Part shown: positions 41,025-49,546 of the stretch, one piece after another
Layout: each line of letters opens with the position of its first letter
Position numbering within the stretch: position 1 is the stretch's first letter
Source of the DNA: Amycolatopsis pretoriensis
Lineage (GTDB): Bacteria; Actinomycetota; Actinomycetes; Mycobacteriales; Pseudonocardiaceae
Length of the DNA stretch: 64,000 nt
Direction: 5' to 3'
NCBI RefSeq assembly: GCF_900107925.1
Contig: NZ_FNUJ01000005.1
Coordinates: 496,001-560,000 of the forward strand
The notes under the pieces: model-generated
Database searches by the model: none
Told to the model about the DNA's origin: nothing
What the model saw: the letters and a program-made list of their open reading frames with translations, nothing else
Position numbers and translations under genes: made by a program

Positions 41025-41075
41025 GGTGCGTAGCCAAGCGGGTGCACGGCGTACGTGTCAACGAAGTGCGGCCAT

Positions 41076-42272
41076 TCAGCCGCGCAAACCCGACTCAAGT
41101 CGCTGTTTCACGGCCGCGCGGTCGATCTTTCCCGGACCGCGAAGTGGCAGGTCAGCGGCGTATTCGACGCGTTTCGGGGTTGCCGCCGCACCGAGTTCGG
41201 CCCGGACCGCCGCGCGCAGTTCGTCCGCTTCGCGCGGTCCACCTTCCGGGACGACGAGCGCCACGACGGCCTCGCCCCACTCCTGGTCCGGCAGGCCGAC
41301 GACGCACGCGTCGCGGACGCCCGGCTGGGCGGTCAGCACGCGCTCGATCGCGTTCGCCGAGACCTTCACGCCGCCGGTGTTGATCATGTCGTCGGCGCGG
41401 CCGAGGACCTCGACGCGGCCGTCGTCGTGACGAACCCCACGGTCGGACGTCGTGAACCAGCCGCCGTCGAACGACTCCGCCGTCAGCTCCGGCTGCCGCC
41501 GGTAGCCGTGGGCGAGGACGTCGCCGGCGATGCGGATCCGGTCGCCCTCGACGTCGACGCGGACGCCGTCGAGGGGAAAGCCGTCGTAGACGCAGCCGCT
41601 CGCCGTCTCGCTCATGCCGTACGCGGGCACGATCCGGACCCCGGCGTCGGCCGCGCGCTCGCGCAGGGCCGCCGACGTCGCCGCCGCGCCGACCACGATC
41701 GCGTCGAACGTCTTCGCCGCGGCCAGGCCGGCGCCGCCGTCGTCGTCGAGCAGCCGGACCAGCTGGGTCGGTACCAGCGCCGTGTACCGCGGGCCGCCGG
41801 TGAGCTTCGCCGCCGCGGCCGCGAAGTCGTCCGGGCGGAAGCCGGTGCCGGTCAGGAACGTCGGCTCGGTGCCCGCCAGCAGCGACCGGACCAGTACCTG
41901 CAGCCCGCCGATGTAGTGCGCCGGCGTCGCCAGGAGCCAGTGGCCGGGGCCGCCGAGACGGACGTGCGTGGCCTCGGCGGACGCGGTCAGCGCGCGGGCC
42001 GAGAGCAGCACGCCCTTGGGCGCGCCGGTCGAGCCCGAAGTGGCGATGACCACGGCGGTGTCCGGCTCGGCGGGCTCGTCCGGCGCCATCGCGTCACGCA
42101 GCGCCGGGTCGGTGAACGGCAGCACGGCCGGGCCGCCGTCCAGCGCGGCCGCGAGGGCTTCCTTGAGCGCGACCAGCGCGGACGGCGATCCGTCGAGGTG
42201 GTGAGGGCGCAGCTCAGTAGTAATAGGGGACGTCCTTGAAGTCGGGGTCGCGCTTCTGGAGGAACGCGTCAC
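41076..42272 (-). CDS. menE: o-Succinylbenzoate-CoA ligase
   Basis: ANL-family ligase with VVIATSGSTGAPKGVLLSAR, TPAHYIGGLQVLVRSL, IVPAYGMSETASGCVYDG, GWFTTSDRG and GRADDMINTGGVKVSANAIE, ending PGKIDRAAVKQRLE. It activates OSB with CoA before MenB. The start is unclear: the only ATG in frame (42272) lies 59 bp inside menB, and no GTG or TTG occurs near the expected N-terminus. CTG 42212, just after the menB stop, would give 378 aa and is plausible. Confidence 0.9.
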   Translation of the reverse strand: MTRSSRSATPTSRTSPITTELRPHHLDGSPSALVALKEALAAALDGGPAVLPFTDPALRDAMAPDEPAEPDTAVVIATSGSTGAPKGVLLSARALTASAEATHVRLGGPGHWLLATPAHYIGGLQVLVRSLLAGTEPTFLTGTGFRPDDFAAAAAKLTGGPRYTALVPTQLVRLLDDDGGAGLAAAKTFDAIVVGAAATSAALRERAADAGVRIVPAYGMSETASGCVYDGFPLDGVRVDVEGDRIRIAGDVLAHGYRRQPELTAESFDGGWFTTSDRGVRHDDGRVEVLGRADDMINTGGVKVSANAIERVLTAQPGVRDACVVGLPDQEWGEAVVALVVPEGGPREADELRAAVRAELGAAATPKRVEYAADLPLRGPGKIDRAAVKQRLESGLRG

Positions 42273-43164
42273 GGCCTTCGACGGCCTCGTCCTGCATGTA
42301 CGCCAGGCGGGTGGTCTCGCCGGCGAACAGCTGCTGGCCGACCATGCCGTCGTCGGTGAGGTTGAACGCGTACTTGAGCATCCGCTGCGCCGTCGGCGAC
42401 TTGCGGGTGATCTCCCACGCCCAGGTCAAGGCTTCTTTTTCCAGGTCGGCGTGCGGGACGACGGCGTTGACCGCGCCCATCGCGTGCATCTGCTCGGCGG
42501 AGTACTCGCGGCCGAGGAAGAAGATCTCGCGGGCGAACTTCTGGCCGACCATCTTCGCCAGGTAGGCCGAGCCGTAGCCGCCGTCGAACGAGCCGACGTC
42601 GGCGTCGGTCTGCTTGAACTTCGCGTGCTCGGCCGAGGCGAGCGTGAGATCGCACACGACGTGCAGGGAGTGCCCGCCGCCCGCGGCCCAGCCCGGCACG
42701 ACCGCGATCACGGGTTTCGGCAGGAACCGGATCAGCCGCTGGACCTCGAGGATGTGCAGCCGGCCGGCCCGCGCGGGGTCCACCGTGTCGGAGGTCTCGC
42801 CGCTCGCGTACTGATAGCCGGAGCGTCCGCGAATACGCTGGTCACCACCGGAGCAGAACGCCCACCCGCCGTCCTTGGGCGAGGGGCCGTTGCCGGTGAG
42901 CAGGACGCAGCCGACGTCCGAGCTCATCCGGGCGTGGTCGAGCGCCCGGTAGAGCTCGTCGACGGTGTGCGGCCGGAAGGCGTTGCGGACCTCCGGACGG
43001 TCGAACGCGATGCGCACCACGCGCTTGCCGCCGCGGTTCTCAGCGGAACGGTGGTAGGTGATGTCGGTGAAGGCGAAACCTTCGACCTCGGTCCACGCGG
43101 CGGGGTCGAACAGCTCGGAAACTCGGGCGTCATCCACGTTTGGGAGAATAGGACCTGTGGACAT
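42214..43164 (-). CDS. menB: 1,4-dihydroxy-2-naphthoyl-CoA synthase
   Basis: 316 aa from the ATG at 43164. Crotonase fold with FDRPEVRNAFRPHTVDELY, the CoA/oxyanion loop CSGGDQRIRGRSGYQ, VPGWAAGGGHSLHVVCDLTL and the SFDGGYGSAYLAK motif with the catalytic Asp. It ends FKDVPYYY as MenB does. It cyclises OSB-CoA to DHNA-CoA. Divergent from menD, with only 24 bp between the two starts, so promoters overlap the coding ends. Confidence 0.97.
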   Translation of the reverse strand: MSTGPILPNVDDARVSELFDPAAWTEVEGFAFTDITYHRSAENRGGKRVVRIAFDRPEVRNAFRPHTVDELYRALDHARMSSDVGCVLLTGNGPSPKDGGWAFCSGGDQRIRGRSGYQYASGETSDTVDPARAGRLHILEVQRLIRFLPKPVIAVVPGWAAGGGHSLHVVCDLTLASAEHAKFKQTDADVGSFDGGYGSAYLAKMVGQKFAREIFFLGREYSAEQMHAMGAVNAVVPHADLEKEALTWAWEITRKSPTAQRMLKYAFNLTDDGMVGQQLFAGETTRLAYMQDEAVEGRDAFLQKRDPDFKDVPYYY

Positions 43165-43188
43165 GTGCGATGAGTCTGGAGCCTGCCG

Positions 43189-44865
43189 GTGAACCCTTCC
43201 ACCGCGCAGGCCAGGGTGATCGTCGACGAACTCGTCCGCAACACCGTTTCGCACGTCGTCCTCTGCCCGGGCTCCCGCAACGCGCCGCTGTCGATCGCGC
43301 TGTATGACGCGGCGGCGGCCGGGAAGCTCCAGCTCCACGTCCGCATCGACGAGCGCGGGGCCGCGTTCCTCGCGCTCGGCATCGCCGCGCGCACCGGCAG
43401 ACCGGTGGCCGTGCTCTGCACGTCCGGCACCGCGGCCGCGAACTTCCACCCCGCCGTCCTGGAAGCCGACCGCGCCGGGGTCCCGCTGATCGTGCTGACC
43501 GCCGACCGGCCGCCCGAGCTGCGCGCGGCCGGGGCGTCGCAGGTCATCGACCAGCACCAGCTCTACGGGGACGCCGCCCGCTACTTCGACGAGCTGGCCG
43601 TCGCCGAGCGGCGGGCCGGTCAGAACTCGTACTGGCGCAGCCAGATCTGCCGGGCGTGGAACGCCGCCTACGGCGAGTGGCGTTGCGGCCCGGTCCACCT
43701 GAACATCCCGTTCCGCGAGCCTTTGGTGCCGGACCTGGACGACGACGGCGAGTGGTACGAGTCGCTGGACGGCCGTCCCGACGGCTCCCGCTGGACCGAG
43801 CTGCCCGACTTCGGCGCGCTGCCGTCGTTCGTCGTGCCCTCGGCGCGGCACGGCCTGGTCATCGCGTGCGACACCGGCGTCCAGGCGGCCAGCGAGTGGG
43901 CCGAGCAGCACGGCTGGCCGGTCGTGTCGGAGACGGGCGGGCTCGGCCTGTCGGGCGGCACGGCGATCTCGTCCGGCGCGTGGCTGCTCGGCGTCGAGGA
44001 GTTCATCGCGAAGCACAAGCCGGAGCAGGTGCTCTGCCTCGGCCGGCCGACGGTGTTCCGGCAGATCCAGAAGGTGATCTCGGACCCGTCGGTCGAGGTC
44101 CTGCTGGTGCGCCCGGACTCGGACTGGCCGGCGCCCGCGCACAACGTCCGGCAGGTCGGGCAGTGGTTCGACGAGCCGACCAAGCCGGCCGACCCGGAGT
44201 GGCTGGCGAGCTGGCGCCGGGCGGACGCGGCGGCGTCGTCGGCGGTCGCGTCGGTGCTGGACGCGGAGGCGTGGCCGTCCGGGCTGCGCGTCGCGTCGGA
44301 GCTGGTGGACGCGCTGCCGGCGGACTCGCTGCTGGTGGTCGGCTCGTCCAACCCGACCCGGGACGTCGCGCTGGCCGGCCGGCTGCGCCCGGACGTCCTG
44401 GTGCACCGCAACCGCGGGGTCGCGGGCATCGACGGCACGGTCTCGACGGCGATCGGCGCGGCGTACGTCCACCGCGGGCCGTCGTACGCGCTGCTGGGCG
44501 ACCTGACGTTCTTGCACGACGCGTCGGGCCTGCTGACCGGCCCGGCCGAGCAGCGCCCCGATCTGACGATCGTGGTCTGCAACGACGACGGCGGCGGGAT
44601 CTTCTCGCTGCTGGAGCAGGGTGCGCCTGAGCACGCGGCGAGCTTCGAGCGGGTCTTCGGCACGCCACACGGCGCCGACCTGGGCGCGTTGTGCGCCGGC
44701 TACCGCGTCCCGCACGTCGTCGCGGAGACGCTGACGGAGTTCCGCGCGGCCCTGCGGCCGGCGCCGGGGCTGCGGGTCGTGGAGGTGCGGGTGGACCGGT
44801 CGCGGCACCGCGACCTGCACGGCCGGTTGCGGTCCGCGGTCAGCGCGGCCGTCTCGGCGGTCTGA
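43189..44865 (+). CDS. menD: SEPHCHC synthase (2-succinyl-5-enolpyruvyl-6-hydroxy-3-cyclohexene-1-carboxylate synthase)
   Basis: 558 aa from GTG 43189. Thiamine-diphosphate enzyme: N-terminal VVLCPGSRNAPLSIAL with the Glu of RIDERGAAFLALG, CTSGTAAANFHPAVLEA, LTADRPPELRAAGASQVIDQ, and the ThDP/Mg site ALLGDLTFLHDASGL ... VCNDDGGGIFSLLEQ. It makes SEPHCHC from isochorismate and 2-oxoglutarate. A TTTCACGTGAAA palindrome sits 3 bp after its stop. Confidence 0.97.
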   Translation: MNPSTAQARVIVDELVRNTVSHVVLCPGSRNAPLSIALYDAAAAGKLQLHVRIDERGAAFLALGIAARTGRPVAVLCTSGTAAANFHPAVLEADRAGVPLIVLTADRPPELRAAGASQVIDQHQLYGDAARYFDELAVAERRAGQNSYWRSQICRAWNAAYGEWRCGPVHLNIPFREPLVPDLDDDGEWYESLDGRPDGSRWTELPDFGALPSFVVPSARHGLVIACDTGVQAASEWAEQHGWPVVSETGGLGLSGGTAISSGAWLLGVEEFIAKHKPEQVLCLGRPTVFRQIQKVISDPSVEVLLVRPDSDWPAPAHNVRQVGQWFDEPTKPADPEWLASWRRADAAASSAVASVLDAEAWPSGLRVASELVDALPADSLLVVGSSNPTRDVALAGRLRPDVLVHRNRGVAGIDGTVSTAIGAAYVHRGPSYALLGDLTFLHDASGLLTGPAEQRPDLTIVVCNDDGGGIFSLLEQGAPEHAASFERVFGTPHGADLGALCAGYRVPHVVAETLTEFRAALRPAPGLRVVEVRVDRSRHRDLHGRLRSAVSAAVSAV

Positions 44866-44868
44866 TCC

Positions 44869-44892
44869 CGGAGCTTTCACGTGAAAGCTCCG
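44869..44892 (+). terminator. TTTCACGTGAAA palindrome after menD
   Basis: A perfect 24-bp palindrome (cggagctttcacgtgaaagc plus tccg) begins 3 bp after the menD stop. It shares its 22-bp core with the 28-bp palindrome at 28453-28480. Position suggests a terminator; repetition suggests an interspersed element. Confidence 0.75.
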
Positions 44893-45023
44893 CCTCGGGG
44901 CCGCCGGTCAACCGCTTTCCGGGTGTGATTCCAGCAGGCAAGATCCTCCCTTCGGCCGTTCCTGGGTGCTTCCTGGCTGGCTACGTTCGAGCGCGCTGAA
45001 CCTCACCCGTTGGAGGGATTCGA

Positions 45024-46535
45024 ATGCGTGCAAGAACGCGCACCGGCTTCGGTGCGCTCGCGGCCGGCGTCGTCTCGGTGCTGCTCGCCGGCACCGCTTC
45101 CGCGGCCCCCGCGCCGGGCGCTCCCGGTGCCGGCGACCCCTACTACCCGAACGCCGGCAACGGCGGCACGGACGTGCTCCACTACGACATCCGCCTGACC
45201 TACCAGCCGGCGACCGACGTCCTCGCGGGCACGACGACGCTGCTGCTCACCGCCACGCAGGACCTCTCGCGGTTCGATCTCGACTTCGCGCTGAAGGCGT
45301 CGAGCGTGCGCGTGAACAACCGGCCCGCGCAGTTCGCGAACCAGACCGGCAACGGCGAGCTCGTCGTCACCCCGGCGCAGCCGCTGCTCAAGGGGCAGAC
45401 CGCGACCGTCGTCGTCGCCTACTCGGACACGCCGTCGACCGAGACGGTGGACGGCATCAACGCCTGGAAGAAGGGCTCGTTCGGCGCGCTCGGCATCGAC
45501 GAGCCGCAGAGCTCGGCGTGGTGGTTCCCGGCCAACGACCACCCGACCGACAAGGCGACCTACGACGTCACGATCGAGGCCCCGGACGACAACGTCGCCA
45601 TCTCCAACGGCTCGCTCGTGCGCACGACGAAGAGCCGCGCCGGCTGGACCCGCTGGCAGTGGCGCAGCACGAAGCCGCAGGCCACGTACCTGACGTCGTT
45701 CATCGTCGGCAAGTACGAGCTCAACCAGTCGACGACGCCGGACGGCAAGCCATTCATCACGGCGTACGGCAGCGACCTGGGCGACTCGCTGTACGCGGCG
45801 AAGGCCAGCGTCGAGCGCACGCCGGAGATCGACGAGTTCCTGGCGACCCAGTTCGGCCCGTTCCCGTTCGAGGCCGAGGGCGGCGTCGTCACCAGCGGCA
45901 TCACGTTCTCCCTGGAGAACCAGACGCGGCCGACGTACGGCGCCCGGAACTTCCGCGCGGGTTCGAACACGACGTTGATCGCGCACGAGAACGCCCATCA
46001 GTGGTTCGGGGACAACGTCTCGTTGGGCCGGTGGAGCGACATCTGGCTCAACGAGGGCTTCGCGTCGTACGCGGAGTGGCTGTGGTCGGAGCACGAGGGC
46101 GAGGGGACGGTCGCGGAGCTGGCGCAGTACACGTACGACTCGAACCCGGCTGATGGCGACCTGTGGAAGGTCGTGCCGGCTGACCCTGGTGCCGACAACC
46201 AGTTCGACAACGCCGTTTACGACCGGGGTGCGCTCGCCCTGCAGGCGCTGCGGACCGCTGTCGGTGACTCGGCGTTCTTCAAGATCCTTCAGACCTGGCA
46301 GGTGCAGAAGGCCGGGTCGTCCGGGCGGATCCTGGAGTTCATCGCGCTGGCCGAGAAGATCTCGGGGAAGCCGCTGCACGATCTGTTCCAGACTTGGCTG
46401 TACACGGCTGGTAAGCCGTCCGTGGGCCCGAACGGGGCTGCTGTTGCGGCTCGCTTCGCTGCCCCCGTGAAACCGCTTTCGTACGACCAGATCCAGGCGA
46501 ACCACCGGAACCTCGCCGCGGAACACGCGGGGTAG
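45024..46535 (+). CDS. Secreted M1-family zinc metallopeptidase
   Basis: 503 aa. A signal peptide (MRARTRTGFGALAAGVVSVL ... cleavage near ASA-AP) precedes an M1 N-terminal beta domain (DVLHYDIRLTYQPATDVLAG). The zinc site is H321-E-N-A-H325 with E344 in WLNEGFASYAE, the standard HExxH-18-E spacing. The exopeptidase GAMEN loop appears as SLENQT, so strict aminopeptidase activity is doubtful. It lacks the large C-terminal domain of PepN. GGAGG lies 9 bp upstream. Near its 3' end codon use becomes less G/C-biased. Confidence 0.9.
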   Translation: MRARTRTGFGALAAGVVSVLLAGTASAAPAPGAPGAGDPYYPNAGNGGTDVLHYDIRLTYQPATDVLAGTTTLLLTATQDLSRFDLDFALKASSVRVNNRPAQFANQTGNGELVVTPAQPLLKGQTATVVVAYSDTPSTETVDGINAWKKGSFGALGIDEPQSSAWWFPANDHPTDKATYDVTIEAPDDNVAISNGSLVRTTKSRAGWTRWQWRSTKPQATYLTSFIVGKYELNQSTTPDGKPFITAYGSDLGDSLYAAKASVERTPEIDEFLATQFGPFPFEAEGGVVTSGITFSLENQTRPTYGARNFRAGSNTTLIAHENAHQWFGDNVSLGRWSDIWLNEGFASYAEWLWSEHEGEGTVAELAQYTYDSNPADGDLWKVVPADPGADNQFDNAVYDRGALALQALRTAVGDSAFFKILQTWQVQKAGSSGRILEFIALAEKISGKPLHDLFQTWLYTAGKPSVGPNGAAVAARFAAPVKPLSYDQIQANHRNLAAEHAG

Positions 46536-46551
46536 CCGCTACGCTCGCGGC

Positions 46552-46989
46552 GTGAGCACGAGAGGTGAGCGGGTGAGGCGCGTCGGGTGGTGGGCTGCCC
46601 TCGGCGTTGCCTCGCTCCTCACCGTCATGTGCGTTTGCCTGCTCTTCGCGGCCATTCGCAACGATGGTGCTATCTCTGCCCAGCTGGGGACGGCTAACGC
46701 GACGGTCGACTCGGTCGCCTTCGACCGCACGATCATCCACTTCGAGACGCCGGATGGGATTGTGCACAGTCCGGCCAATGGGGTCCTCTACCCGGATGGG
46801 TTGGCTGCTGGGCAGCTTGTTCGGATCGAGTACGACGCTTCTGATCCCGAGTTGGCTCGGGTTGCTGGGCGGTCTGCCACTTTGACTTTGCTGCCGTTGG
46901 GGAGCTTTGTGTTCTTCACTTGGCTGGTGGCTGGGCCGTTGCTTTGGTGGATTCGGCGGGTTGACAAGCGGGCTTTGGTTGCTGTTTGA
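46552..46989 (+). CDS. DUF3592-like membrane protein
   Basis: 145 aa from GTG 46552. Two transmembrane segments (about 12-35 and 113-135) enclose a small extracytoplasmic domain with VDSVAFDRTIIHFETPDGIV and YPDGLAAGQLVRIEYDASDP, the DUF3592 pattern. Position between menD and the mannosyltransferase matches Rv0556. From about base 46640 on, codons often end in T, unlike most of the window. Confidence 0.8.
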   Translation: MSTRGERVRRVGWWAALGVASLLTVMCVCLLFAAIRNDGAISAQLGTANATVDSVAFDRTIIHFETPDGIVHSPANGVLYPDGLAAGQLVRIEYDASDPELARVAGRSATLTLLPLGSFVFFTWLVAGPLLWWIRRVDKRALVAV

Positions 46990-47035
46990 CCTGGGGTTTT
47001 GTTGTCTTCCCCGCTCCTCGTCTTTGATTGTTCAA

Positions 47036-47116
47036 CACCGGAGACCCGGCCTCAAGGGCGCCTTCGGCGTCGCTTCGCGATGAGCTTCGCTCACCCTTGA
47101 CCCCGGGTCTCCGGTG
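47036..47116 (+). repeat. Cloverleaf-like compound inverted repeat with three TTC-loop hairpins
   Basis: Outer arms 47036-47058 and 47094-47116 pair over 23 positions with two mismatches. Inside, with no unpaired base, lie three hairpins: 47059-47069 (cgccttcggcg), 47070-47080 (tcgcttcgcga) and 47081-47093 (tgagcttcgctca). Each has a C-TTC-G tip. It lies between the DUF3592-like gene and the convergent inositol-monophosphatase-like gene, so it could serve as a two-way terminator or a structured RNA. Confidence 0.85.
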
Positions 47117-47234
47117 CTGACTGATGCTGGGACGAGGTTCGGGGGAGGTCTAGGGCTGTTCTTGGTTAAGTTGTGTGGTCGGGCTGCGGTTACGCGTGCT
47201 CGATTTGGCAGGTCAGCTCACGTTTGGTGCCTCG

Positions 47235-47414
47235 CGCCCGCCTTCGGCGGGTACCCGCGTGAGTTTGGCCTAGCCCGGCCCTCTCGGCGGTCGCCCGCCT
47301 TCGGCGGGCACCCGCGAGAGTCGAGCCGGCCTCGCCTTCGGCGGGCAGCCGCGTGAGTCGACTCAGCTCGCCGTCGGCGCCCCCGCCCGCCTTCGGCGGA
47401 CACTCGCGTGAGTC
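47235..47414 (+). repeat. Degenerate tandem units with GCCTTCGGC hairpins
   Basis: Four units of about 28-31 nt (47235-47264, 47292-47321, 47333-47360, 47384-47414) share cgcccgccttcggcgg followed by ca/ta-cccgcg-tgagt. A fifth decayed one starts near 47424. Each forms a cccgccttcggcggg hairpin. The 3' part often ends with gagtcg. Confidence 0.75.
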
Positions 47415-47460
47415 GGCCCGCCCCGCACTTCGGCGCTCACCCCTCGGCGGGCGGGACCGC

Positions 47461-48297
47461 TCAGCCCGCGTGGGCCGTCTCCTGCCACCAGCCCAACACC
47501 TCGTCCGCCACCCCCGGGGCCGCCACCAGCAGCCCGTCCGTCGGCAACGCTGTGTCCTCGCCGTGCTTGTCCAACACCACCGCGCCCGCCTCGATCGCCA
47601 TTGCCACCGAGCCCGCCACGTCCCACTCGTGGTAGCTGTGCAGCACCGCCGCCGCCGCGTGGCCCAGTGCCACCTGCGCTATCGACAACGCCGCCGAGCC
47701 CAGCACCCGGACACCCGCGTGCGCCGCCGCTGCTCGCTCGATGAAGCCGCCCATTCCCGGCCATGGTCCGCGGCGGGCGAACTCCGTGCACACCAGTGCT
47801 CCCGCTGTTGCGCAGCGGTCCACCAGCTGGACCGGCTTGCCGTTCGCTCGGGCTCCTCGGCCGCGTGCGGCCGCGTAGATCTGGGCTCGGTACGGGTCCG
47901 CCACCACCCCCACCACCGGGCCGGCCACGTCCACCAGCGCCAAGCTGTACGCGCACCAGGGCACTCCCGCCACGTAGTTCGCCGTTCCGTCGACCGAGTC
48001 GACCACCCAGCGGTACTCCGCGACGTCCGCTCCGTGGTCCGCGCCGAACTCGTGGCCGACCACCGGGATGCCCGGGAACTCCGCCGTCAGCACGCGCCTG
48101 GTGTGGCGCTCCAGGATGCGGTCGGTGTCGGTGACCCAGTCGAAGGGCGAGTCGAGCGTCGACGGGTGGGCGCCGCGGCCGGCGGTCGCGGTGATCACGT
48201 CGGTGGCGTCGTTGGCCAGCCGCCCGGCCACTTCGAGCGCCCTCGACAGCAGGCCGGGCTCGACGGGCCGCGGCGGCCGGGAGGACAAGAGGGTCAT
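47461..48297 (-). CDS. Inositol monophosphatase-family phosphatase
   Basis: 278 aa. Metal-binding motifs are VGHEF (Glu), WVVDSVDGTANYVAGVPWC (the family DxxDGT) and EWDVAGSVAMAIEAGAVVLD (WDxAG). These bind two or three Mg ions. The usual Pro/Ile of WVVDPIDGT is Ser/Val here. It dephosphorylates inositol phosphate or a similar small substrate such as histidinol phosphate. It is divergent from the mannosyltransferase, consistent with but not proof of a role in inositol lipid supply. Confidence 0.88.
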   Translation of the reverse strand: MTLLSSRPPRPVEPGLLSRALEVAGRLANDATDVITATAGRGAHPSTLDSPFDWVTDTDRILERHTRRVLTAEFPGIPVVGHEFGADHGADVAEYRWVVDSVDGTANYVAGVPWCAYSLALVDVAGPVVGVVADPYRAQIYAAARGRGARANGKPVQLVDRCATAGALVCTEFARRGPWPGMGGFIERAAAAHAGVRVLGSAALSIAQVALGHAAAAVLHSYHEWDVAGSVAMAIEAGAVVLDKHGEDTALPTDGLLVAAPGVADEVLGWWQETAHAG

Positions 48298-48426
48298 GCC
48301 TGCTTAGTCTGGGCCCCGCTGGTTTCCGGGACACGACCTTGAGATGACATGTCGTAGCCGATCTGTTCCGGCAGCGTTGGCCGCCGTGTCACACGAGCGC
48401 CAGGAACGGGTGCGATCGTCCAAGAC

Positions 48427-49545
48427 GTGCGAGTCGCCATAGTCACCGAAAGTTTCCTGCCCCAGGTGAACGGCGTGACCAACTCCGTCCTGCGGGTCGT
48501 CGAGCACCTGCGCGAACGCGCCCACGACGTGCTGATCATCGCCCCCGGGCCCGGCCCGGACTCCTACCGCGGCGCCCCGGTCGTGCGGATCCCCGCGCTG
48601 GACTTCCCCGGGGTCAACTCCCTGCCGATCGGCGTGCCCACGCGCACCGTGCTGAACGCGCTCGCCGCGTTCGGGCCGGACGTCGTGCACCTGGCCTCGC
48701 CGTTCGTCGTCGGCGCGCGCGGGCTGGCCGCCGCCCGGCGGCTGCGGGTGCCGTCCATCGCCGTCTACCAGACCGACATCGCCGGGTTCGCCCAGGCGTA
48801 CGGCTTCGGCATCGCCGCGCGCGCCGCGTGGCGGTGGGTGCGGCGGCTGCACTCGCGGGCCGACCGGACGCTGGCCCCGTCGACCGACGCCGTCGAGCAA
48901 CTCGAGCTGCACGGCGTCCCGCGCGTGCACCGGTGGGCGCGGGGTGTCGACATCGAGCGGTTCTCCCCGGACCACGCCGACGCCGCCCTGCGGGCCGAGC
49001 TGGCGCCGAACGGTGAGCTGCTCGTCGGGTTCGTCGGGCGGCTGGCGCCCGAGAAGGAGGTCGACCGGCTGGCCGCGCTCGCCGGCGTGCCCGGGATCCG
49101 GGTGGTCGTCGTCGGCGACGGCCCCGAACTCGAAAACCTGAAGGAACAGCTGCCCGGAGCGGCCTTCCTCGGCGCGAAGTACGGCGACGAGCTCTCGAAG
49201 GCGTACGCGAGCTTCGACGTCTTCGTCCACACCGGCCCGCACGAGACGTTCTGCCAGGCGGTGCAGGAGGCGATGGCGTCCGGGCTGCCGGTGCTCGCGC
49301 CGGCCGCGGGCGGCCCCAAGGACCTCGTCCTGCCCGGCCGCACCGGCTACCTGTTGCCCGCCGACCGCGAGGGCTTCGGGCCCGCGCTCGTCGAGAAGGT
49401 CGACGCCCTGCGCGACGCCGCGTTGCGCGCGCGGCTCGGCGAGAAGGCGCGCAAGGTCGTGCTGGGCCGCACCTGGCCCGCCGTCTGCCACGAGCTGCTC
49501 GGGCACTACGAAGCCGTGCGGGGCCGGGCCGCCCGCGCGGCCTGA
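48427..49545 (+). CDS. mgtA: GT4 glycosyltransferase, MgtA/PimB-like mannosyltransferase
   Basis: 372 aa from GTG 48427. GT-B fold: N-terminal RVAIVTESFLPQVNGVTNSV, VYQTDIAGFAQAYGF, and donor-binding VGFVGRLAPEKEVDRL and HETFCQAVQEAMASGLPVLA (E-x7-E motif). It corresponds to Rv0557, a GDP-mannose-dependent mannosyltransferase acting on glycolipid acceptors for lipomannan-type polymers. The acceptor is inferred from the family only. One base separates it from a second glycosyltransferase. Confidence 0.87.
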   Translation: MRVAIVTESFLPQVNGVTNSVLRVVEHLRERAHDVLIIAPGPGPDSYRGAPVVRIPALDFPGVNSLPIGVPTRTVLNALAAFGPDVVHLASPFVVGARGLAAARRLRVPSIAVYQTDIAGFAQAYGFGIAARAAWRWVRRLHSRADRTLAPSTDAVEQLELHGVPRVHRWARGVDIERFSPDHADAALRAELAPNGELLVGFVGRLAPEKEVDRLAALAGVPGIRVVVVGDGPELENLKEQLPGAAFLGAKYGDELSKAYASFDVFVHTGPHETFCQAVQEAMASGLPVLAPAAGGPKDLVLPGRTGYLLPADREGFGPALVEKVDALRDAALRARLGEKARKVVLGRTWPAVCHELLGHYEAVRGRAARAA

Positions 49546-49546
49546 C

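Larger units (their letters stand above)
46990..47460. other. Non-coding region with a cloverleaf-like fold and degenerate repeats
   Basis: No gene is supported in these 471 bp. A long stem with three contiguous mini-hairpins occupies 47036-47116. From 47235 to 47414 four related units (cgcccgccttcggcgg type) recur at uneven spacing. The first half is richer in T than the rest of the window. Short open frames here (repeating AFGGHPRES-like peptides) are products of the repeat. Confidence 0.8.

Noticed and set aside
40867..41061. 64-aa minus-strand frame between menE and menA.
   Set aside because: It overlaps the signal-peptide ORF at 40881-41024 in another frame and has an Arg/His-rich shadow composition without any signal or motif.
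42214..44880. Very long minus-strand frame covering menD and menB as one 888-aa protein.
   Set aside because: Only the last 316 residues match MenB; the rest is antisense to menD with shadow-type Arg/Asp composition.
47114..48342. Open frames with repeated AFGGHPRES peptides.
   Set aside because: They are translations of the degenerate hairpin repeats and antisense of the phosphatase; no start signal or family similarity.
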